A stretch of DNA of 12,854 nucleotides from JAAYZQ01 sp034428935. GTDB taxonomy: Bacteria > Chloroflexota > Anaerolineae > JAAYZQ01. A program made the translations under genes and the position numbers. The notes under the pieces are model-generated. The model did no database searches. It was not told the origin of the DNA and saw only the letters and a program-made list of their open reading frames with translations. Below, piece by piece: positions 1 to 4,744 of this stretch (position 1 is its first letter; every line of letters starts with the position of its first letter). The stretch is taken from NCBI GenBank assembly GCA_034428935.1, contig DAOUHB010000007.1, positions 1 to 12,854 on the forward strand, in the 5' to 3' direction.

Positions 1-12
1 AAAACGTGATCC

Positions 13-37
13 GGGGTATAATGACGTAGCATACCCC
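13..37 (+). promoter_or_regulatory. Promoter -10 box with overlapping inverted repeat
   Basis: A perfect TATAAT -10 hexamer lies at 17-22; its -35 box would fall before the window. It is overlapped by an inverted repeat with arms GGGGTAT (13-19) and ATACCCC (31-37) separated by 11 nt. The repeat could be an operator covering the -10 and start site, or a hairpin in the early transcript. Transcription would begin near 29-31, leaving a leader of about 40 nt before the first gene. The hexamer and repeat are seen directly; their function is inferred. Confidence 0.55.
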
Positions 38-70
38 AGTACCGGCTGCTGAACCGGGAGGAGGAGAAGC

Positions 71-604
71 ATGACCCAGGAGAGCGCCGAAGTCAGGCCG
101 GATGAGCACTCCATCGCCGAGGTGGACCGTATCCGCGACATCATCTTTGGCTCCCAGATGCGGAGTTACGAGCAGCAGTTCAAGCGCGTCGCCTGGCAGT
201 TGGAGCAGATTAGCAAACAGTTGGAGGAGCTGCGGGCCAGCCTGAATCGCCAGCGGGCCGACCTGGAAGGGCAGACCCTCAAACTGCAGGAGGCGACGGA
301 ACAGGCCCAAAAGGACATGGAACGCACCCTCTCAAAGCAGATCGCCCAGTTGCGCGCCGGGATGGACAAGCAAGGCGCCGACCTGGGCTCCCAACTCCGC
401 GACCAGGTCGCCGAGCTCTCCAGGAAGGACGAGGCGCTGCGCAGTGAGTTCATCAACGCCTTCGACTCGCTGGAGGCCGAGAAGACCAGCCGGGGCCACC
501 TGGGCGACCTCCTCGTGGAGATGGGCACGCGGCTGAAACAGCAGGCGGACCTCACGGACCTTCTAGGACAACTGGCGCAAGCACCGGCCGAGCAGACCAA
601 GTAG
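71..604 (+). CDS. Coiled-coil protein, first gene of the GTPase/kinase operon
   Basis: This 177-residue soluble protein has no signal peptide or membrane segment. Residues about 28-135 are dominated by charged heptad-like stretches rich in Gln, Glu, Lys, Arg and Leu, which indicates a long coiled coil. A more conserved-looking tail follows (about 140-170, with the motif LGDLLVEMGTRLKQQ). The ATG is preceded by a strong GGAGGAGGAG Shine-Dalgarno at 57-67, so the start is secure. It is the first of four co-directional genes, followed by a membrane protein, a small GTPase and a histidine kinase. A scaffold or adaptor linking the membrane protein to the cytoplasmic components is an inference from context; the sequence alone shows only a coiled coil. 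No enzymatic motif is visible. Confidence 0.85.
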   Translation: MTQESAEVRPDEHSIAEVDRIRDIIFGSQMRSYEQQFKRVAWQLEQISKQLEELRASLNRQRADLEGQTLKLQEATEQAQKDMERTLSKQIAQLRAGMDKQGADLGSQLRDQVAELSRKDEALRSEFINAFDSLEAEKTSRGHLGDLLVEMGTRLKQQADLTDLLGQLAQAPAEQTK

Positions 605-607
605 CCC

Positions 608-624
608 GGCCCGATAGTCGGGCC
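608..624 (+). other. Short intergenic stem-loop
   Basis: GGCCCGA (608-614) and TCGGGCC (618-624) form a perfect 7-bp stem with a 3-nt loop directly after the stop of the coiled-coil gene. No T-run follows, so a Rho-independent terminator is unlikely. It could act as an mRNA-stabilising or partial attenuating hairpin between genes 1 and 2 of the operon. Confidence 0.4.
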
Positions 625-652
625 CCTGGCCCGAACACCACTCAGAGGAAAC

Positions 653-2053
653 GTGTTGTCAAGCGATGGGCCTGGCTCGCCTCATGACAGCGCACCAGAT
701 GCGCGCGGGAACCTGCAGGAACTGCGGGACATCTTGCTGAGGGAAGATGAGGCGTACCTGACGGAAGCCGTGCAGACGGTGCTGGCCGAGGCGACGGCCG
801 GCCGGGTCGACGCCTCCAAGGACGAGATGGCCGAGGCCCTGGCCCCCGTCCTGGGCCAGGCCATCCGCGTCCAGCTCAAGGAGTCCCAGTCCGACATCAT
901 CGACGCCCTCTATCCCATCATCGGCAAGGCCATCCAACGCGCCGTCGCCGAGGCCATGCGCTCCCTCGCCCAGCGCGTCGACGAGGGCCTGCGGAGCACC
1001 TTCGGTCTCAAAAGGGTCACGCGCCGCATCCGGGCCAGGATGCAGGGCATTCCGGAGTCGGAGCTCTTGCTGCGGGAGGCCCTCCCCTACGAGGTGCAGG
1101 AGGTCTTTTTGATCCACCGCGACTCGGGCGTGCTGCTCGAGCACCTGTCGCGCGATCCGGCCCAGGCAAAGGACTCGGACCTCATCGGCAGCATGCTGAC
1201 CGCCATCCGCGACTTTGCCGAGGACACGTTCGGCACAGAGCACGAGGGCGGGCTCGGGCAGATCCAGTACGACGACCTGTCGATCCTCATCGAGCCGGGC
1301 CACCGGGCGTACCTGGCCGTGGTCGTCGAAGGCTTTGAGCCCGAGGGCTTTCGCCATCGCATGCGCACCGCCCTGAGCGCCGTCCATCGAGACTGGGGAA
1401 CGGTCCTGGAAAAGTATGACGGCGACGGCTCGCGCCTGGATGGCGTGGAGGAGTACCTGCACCCCCTGCTGGCCGCCGAGCCGCCGGGCGCGGGTGAGGC
1501 GGCCAGACAGCGCTCGCCGTGGCTGGTCCTTGGCGGCGCGGCGGCGGCCCTGGTGCTGTGCGCCAGCCTGGGATGCCTGGGCGTGTGGTGGCTGGCGTGG
1601 GGACGGCCCACGCCCACGGTCCAGGCGCTGGCCCCCACCGCCACGGCGACCGCCACCAGCACGGCCACGCCCGTGCCCCCGACGCCGACCGGCACCGCCA
1701 GCCCGACGGCCACCAGCACGCCGACCAGTACGCCATCTCCCACGCAGACGCCGGAGCCTTCGGCCACGGAGGCACCGACCGCCACGGCCACGCCGCGGCC
1801 CGCTGCGACCCCACCTTACGTCGGGGTGATGATCGGCAACGTGAGGCTGCGGGCCGAGCCGCAGGTGAACAGCGAGATGACGGGTGTCAGCGTCGACCAG
1901 GCCCGGCCCGTCGAGATCCTTGCCATCTACGAGGACTGGTACTTTATCCGCTGGCCTCCGGGCCAGGCGAGCGGGCAGTCGGGCTGGGTGCCGGGCCGGT
2001 GGGTGGGATTGTTTGGCGCGCCGCCCCCAGCCATCATCACGCCGGAACCGTAG
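653..2053 (+). CDS. Single-pass membrane protein with longin/roadblock-like region, Thr/Pro linker and C-terminal SH3b-like domain
   Basis: This 466-residue protein starts at a GTG with AGAGGA just upstream. Residues about 20-118 are a helical region (LQELRDILLREDEAYLTEAV, then ALAPVLGQAIRVQ and DALYPIIGKAIQRAVAEAM). I recall a similar block in cyanobacterial and Chloroflexota OmpA-like proteins next to small GTPases. Residues about 146-256 have alternating strands and helices (VFLIHRDSGVLLEHL, LIGSMLTAIRDFAED, LSILIEPGHRAYLAVVVEGF), a pattern resembling longin/roadblock domains. A single TM helix spans about 290-316. It is followed by a Thr/Pro/Ala linker (319-388) and an SH3b-like domain (391-455, GNVRLRAEPQVNSEM to SGWVPGRWVGL). 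The likely topology is N-terminus in the cytoplasm and SH3b outside. The cytoplasmic half is well placed to contact the GTPase encoded next. The domain pattern is seen; the longin assignment and role are inferred. Confidence 0.82.
   Translation: MLSSDGPGSPHDSAPDARGNLQELRDILLREDEAYLTEAVQTVLAEATAGRVDASKDEMAEALAPVLGQAIRVQLKESQSDIIDALYPIIGKAIQRAVAEAMRSLAQRVDEGLRSTFGLKRVTRRIRARMQGIPESELLLREALPYEVQEVFLIHRDSGVLLEHLSRDPAQAKDSDLIGSMLTAIRDFAEDTFGTEHEGGLGQIQYDDLSILIEPGHRAYLAVVVEGFEPEGFRHRMRTALSAVHRDWGTVLEKYDGDGSRLDGVEEYLHPLLAAEPPGAGEAARQRSPWLVLGGAAAALVLCASLGCLGVWWLAWGRPTPTVQALAPTATATATSTATPVPPTPTGTASPTATSTPTSTPSPTQTPEPSATEAPTATATPRPAATPPYVGVMIGNVRLRAEPQVNSEMTGVSVDQARPVEILAIYEDWYFIRWPPGQASGQSGWVPGRWVGLFGAPPPAIITPEP
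1607..1816 (+). repeat. Thr/Pro/Ala low-complexity linker coding region
   Basis: About 70 codons, nearly all Thr, Pro, Ala or Ser (for example TATATSTATP and PTATSTPTSTPSP), form an imperfect, GC-rich low-complexity stretch between the TM helix and the SH3b-like domain. Such linkers are common in Chloroflexota extracytoplasmic proteins and probably act as an extended spacer. The repetitive DNA may vary in length between strains. Confidence 0.8.
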
Positions 2054-2125
2054 CGCGCCGGGTATGCTTTGGAACGAGGGCATCCTTTGTGACCATGAAA
2101 GTGACCAATACTGGCAGGTAAACAA

Positions 2126-2653
2126 GTGCGAGAACTCACCAAGAAGGTCTGTTTGCTGGGAGATTTTTACGTGGGCAAGACGAGCCTCGTGCGCCGGTTT
2201 GTGGAAGGCCGGTTCGACGAGCGATACCTGAGCAGCATCGGCGTCAAGGTGGATCGCCGGGTGATGCACGTGCCGGTAGACGACGGCGACGTCGCCCTGA
2301 CGCTGATGCTCTGGGATCTGGCCAGCGAGTCGGACGGCAGCCCCGTCGTGCCCAGCTACTATCGGGGGGCCTCGGGGGCCATCCTCGTCTGCGATCTGAC
2401 CCGCCCAGACACGCTGTCCGCCATTGGGCGCTACGCCGAGCGGCTGCTGGCGACAAACCCCAAGGCAGCCCTCGTCCTGGCCGGCAACAAGCAGGATCTG
2501 GAAGAGGAGCGCCGCGTGGCCGAAGACGACCTGGCCGCCGTGGCCGCCGAGCTCCAGGCCCCGATCCACCTCACCAGCGCCAGGACCGGCGCAGGCGTGG
2601 AAGAGATGTTCCAACAGCTTGGCATGCTGTTGCTCCGGGCATCGCGACCATGA
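2126..2653 (+). CDS. Ras/Rab-like small GTPase with altered G3 motif
   Basis: This 175-residue protein is essentially one small-GTPase domain. The P-loop (G1) is GDFYVGKTS at residues 12-20. The switch I region is YLSSIGVKV (34-42), with Ser where Rab proteins have the Mg-coordinating Thr. G3 is WDLASES (63-69), replacing the canonical WDTAGQE, so the DxxG glycine and the catalytic glutamine position are both changed. G4 is NKQD (121-124) and G5 is TSAR (150-153). No C-terminal prenylation cysteine is present. The start is the GTG at 2126: upstream in this frame a TGA at 2102 leaves no other usable codon, and AGGT sits 6-7 nt before it. The stop overlaps the kinase start in ATGA, implying translational coupling. 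It is probably a signalling switch; the G3 changes suggest slow or partner-dependent hydrolysis, which is an inference. Confidence 0.92.
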   Translation: MRELTKKVCLLGDFYVGKTSLVRRFVEGRFDERYLSSIGVKVDRRVMHVPVDDGDVALTLMLWDLASESDGSPVVPSYYRGASGAILVCDLTRPDTLSAIGRYAERLLATNPKAALVLAGNKQDLEEERRVAEDDLAAVAAELQAPIHLTSARTGAGVEEMFQQLGMLLLRASRP

Positions 2654-3843
2654 CGGCCCCGGTGATGAGCGCGCCCCTCGTCGAGGCCATCCTGGCCGAC
2701 CTGAAGGTGGCCATCGCGCACCTCGACGCCGGCCTGCGCATCGCGAGCTGGAGCGCCGACCCGCAAGCCCGGCCCGGGTGGCCGGCCGCGAATCCCGCTG
2801 GCCAGCCGGTCCAGGACGTCTTCCCCGAGCTCATCGGCAGCGAAAAGGACCTGGCCGCCGTGGCCGCCGGGCAGGCGGACCGCTTCGAGCTGCCGCTCAT
2901 CAACCGCATGGAAGGGGGCGGCAGGGAGCGCCGCTACCTGTCACTGACCGCCCTTCCAAACTCGGCCGAGCCGGGCACCCTCATCCTGCTCGTGCAGGAC
3001 GTGACCGAAGAGGGCCGCCTGGACCAGCAGGTGACCCAGCAGCTCAACGAGGTGCGCCTGTTGCGCAGCCAGTTGGAGGCGGCCAACGCGCGGCTCGTCC
3101 GGCTGGACGCGGAAAAGTCGGGGTTTTTGCAGATGGCCGCCCACGACCTCCGGGCGCCCCTGGCGGTTGTCAAGGCTTATGTCGAGTACGTCCAGGAGGA
3201 GTTGGCCCAGGACGCGGAGGCCAGGCAGGTCCTGGACACGGCGCTGGCCCGCATCGACCACATGGCGCGCCTCATCGACAACCTCCTGGATGTGGAGCGC
3301 ATCGAATCGGGCCAGGTCACGCTGAGCCGGGAGCCGCTGGACCTGGCGGCCCTGGTGGAGGAGGTGGTCGCGAGCTTTGCGCCCACGGCCCAATCCGCCG
3401 AGCTGGCGCTGGACTGGAGCGTGGCCGCCGGCGTCGTGCACCCCAGCGCCGACCACGATCTGATCGCCCAGGCCCTCGCCAACCTCCTCGGCAACGCCGT
3501 CAAGTTCACCCCCGCCGGCGGCCGGGTTGCCGTGCGCGCCTTCCGGCAGGATTCAGAGGTCGTGGTCGAGGTGGAGGACACGGGCCCCGGCATCCCGGAC
3601 GAGGAGCGGCCCAAATTGTTCCAGCGCTTCTGGCGCGGCAGCAACACGCGCCGCCAGCAGGCCACCGGCCTGGGGCTGTCCATCGTCAAGGCCATCGCCA
3701 AGCAGCACGGCGGCCGCGCCTACTGCCGCAGCCGGTCGGGCCAGGGCAGCACCTTTGGCTTCACCCTGCCGCTGGCGGAGGAGCAGGGGTCCCGGCGGCC
3801 TACTTTTCCCGCTCCCGCAAATACGCCCGCCCTGCGTCAGTGA
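2650..3843 (+). CDS. Soluble PAS-domain sensor histidine kinase
   Basis: This 397-residue protein has an N-terminal PAS-like domain (about 8-120, ending LILLVQDVTEEG) and a coiled linker (about 123-155). The HisKA dimerisation helix carries the phosphoacceptor in MAAHDLRAPLAVV (His165). The HATPase domain shows the N box LANLLGNAVKF (Asn278/Asn282), the G1 box DTGPGI (310-315), the F-box LFQRFWRG (323-330), the G2 box GLGL (340-343) and GSTFGF (366-371). There is no TM segment, so it is cytoplasmic. It overlaps the GTPase stop by 4 bp. No response regulator is encoded in the window, so its phosphorylation target must lie elsewhere. The last ~20 residues (after LPLAEE) extend beyond the usual family end and overlap an antisense gene remnant. 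Input may come from the GTPase/membrane protein pair; this is inferred from gene order. Confidence 0.95.
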   Translation: MTAPVMSAPLVEAILADLKVAIAHLDAGLRIASWSADPQARPGWPAANPAGQPVQDVFPELIGSEKDLAAVAAGQADRFELPLINRMEGGGRERRYLSLTALPNSAEPGTLILLVQDVTEEGRLDQQVTQQLNEVRLLRSQLEAANARLVRLDAEKSGFLQMAAHDLRAPLAVVKAYVEYVQEELAQDAEARQVLDTALARIDHMARLIDNLLDVERIESGQVTLSREPLDLAALVEEVVASFAPTAQSAELALDWSVAAGVVHPSADHDLIAQALANLLGNAVKFTPAGGRVAVRAFRQDSEVVVEVEDTGPGIPDEERPKLFQRFWRGSNTRRQQATGLGLSIVKAIAKQHGGRAYCRSRSGQGSTFGFTLPLAEEQGSRRPTFPAPANTPALRQ

Positions 3844-3859
3844 TCTCCCAGGTGCCTCG
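3800..3859 (-). pseudogene. Remnant of a winged-helix (Mrr N-terminal-like) gene 3' end
   Basis: Read on the minus strand from 3859, twenty codons give RGTWEITDAGRAYLRE and a few more residues, then a TAG at 3800-3802. This is the typical ending of winged-helix domains such as the Mrr N-terminal domain (pattern RGvW.IT..Gr..l). Upstream sequence in the frame is Arg/Pro/Ala-rich, lacks a start codon and soon meets the CPBP stop at 3938. The fragment overlaps the last ~15 codons of the histidine kinase in antisense. It is most simply a decayed gene end stranded between two convergent operons. The match is to remembered family motifs and is short, hence the modest confidence. Confidence 0.4.
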
Positions 3860-3861
3860 TG

Positions 3862-3881
3862 GCGCGGGGGGCGCGCTTTTT
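3862..3881 (+). terminator. Candidate Rho-independent terminator after the histidine kinase
   Basis: GCGCG (3862-3866) and CGCGC (3872-3876) form a 5-bp GC stem around a GGGGG loop, followed immediately by TTTTT (3877-3881). It starts 18 nt after the kinase stop and would end the plus-strand operon before it meets the convergent CPBP gene. The stem is short, so confidence is moderate. Confidence 0.5.
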
Positions 3882-3937
3882 CGGGCGGGGCGCCGGGCCG
3901 CATTGCCTTCCCATGGCGGAGACCTGTTTGCCGGGCG

Positions 3938-4744
3938 TTAGCCCTGGCCGTCGAGCCCGGCCGCGGCGGTACGGGTCTCTGCCCGCGACCTGAGCCAGCC
4001 CGGTAGCACGACGGCGAGGACGACCCCCCACGCGCAGGCGATGAACAGGCCCCAGTAGCGCGTCGCATCGACCCCGGCGAACAGCGGGGACATGAGCCTG
4101 AAGGCGACGTTGGACGCCAGGTGGAACAACATGACGACGAGGACGCTGCCCCGGGTCCCCAGGTACAACCAGGTGACGATGAACTGCAAAGCCAGGTTGT
4201 AGAACAGAAAATCGTACCACGGAAGATGGCCGTACAGCACCAGGGGCAGGTGCCACACGGCCCGCAGCACGCCGACGACGAGGGTCGCAGCCAGCAGCCG
4301 GTTCACAGTCCGGTGGGCCGCCGGGCCCAGGGCGCGAGGCAGCGCGTAGCCGGTCCAGCCCGGCTCCTCCCACAGGCCGCCAAACAGCAACAACTCGACC
4401 AGCACGGCACTGACGGCCGGCCACGACTCCAGGTGAGACGTCCCTGCCACGGTCGCGCCGAAAAGCAGGTTGAGGACGAACGCCGCCAGGTGAAAGGCGA
4501 CGACAGCCCCGGGAGCCGCCAGGTACCAGGTCCACGGCACGCGCCAGTGGGCGACCTGCCGCCACAAGCCGGCCAGGCCCCGACGGCCAGCGACGATGGC
4601 CAGCACGATGATGGCCGCCAGGCTGGGCCCGTGCGGCAGGAGGCTGCCATCCGTGGGGATGGCAGATGCCCAGCTCAGGCCGTAGGCCAGGACGTAGAAC
4701 AGCACCAACTGGTGGCGCGACACAACCCCGCGGAGTGCACTCAC
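3938..4744 (-). CDS. CPBP family intramembrane metalloprotease (CAAX protease/Abi-like)
   Basis: This 268-residue polytopic membrane protein has about seven hydrophobic segments. CPBP signature motifs are present in order: the glutamate pair in WEEPGWTGYALP (Glu126/Glu127), a histidine in RAVWHLPL (His165), and FHLASN (His208, Asn212). The family's EExxxR motif has Thr131 in place of Arg. Known members are intramembrane proteases of the Rce1 fold, some linked to bacteriocin immunity or abortive infection; the substrate here is unknown. The GTG start at 4744 is preceded by GGAGG and overlaps the stop of the upstream ATPase gene (GTGA), so the two are probably translationally coupled. It is the last gene of the minus-strand operon. 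All metal-binding residues remain, so activity is plausible. Confidence 0.88.
   Translation of the reverse strand: MSALRGVVSRHQLVLFYVLAYGLSWASAIPTDGSLLPHGPSLAAIIVLAIVAGRRGLAGLWRQVAHWRVPWTWYLAAPGAVVAFHLAAFVLNLLFGATVAGTSHLESWPAVSAVLVELLLFGGLWEEPGWTGYALPRALGPAAHRTVNRLLAATLVVGVLRAVWHLPLVLYGHLPWYDFLFYNLALQFIVTWLYLGTRGSVLVVMLFHLASNVAFRLMSPLFAGVDATRYWGLFIACAWGVVLAVVLPGWLRSRAETRTAAAGLDGQG

Noticed and set aside
608..624. Rho-independent terminator after the first gene
   Set aside because: The stem is good but no T-run follows, and the next gene starts soon after with its own ribosome site.
2095..2121. Eight-codon ORF just before the GTPase gene
   Set aside because: It is short, has no Shine-Dalgarno and no attenuator-like codon run; chance is the simplest explanation.
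659..2614. Long minus-strand open frame opposite the membrane protein and GTPase genes
   Set aside because: It is a GC-rich antisense shadow with Arg/Gly/His-rich composition and no family features.
3803..3937. Stop-codon readthrough adding a winged-helix tail to the CPBP protein
   Set aside because: The remnant is in the same frame as the CPBP gene, but the TAA has no readthrough or recoding context and the intervening residues are Arg/Pro-rich; a decayed gene end is simpler.
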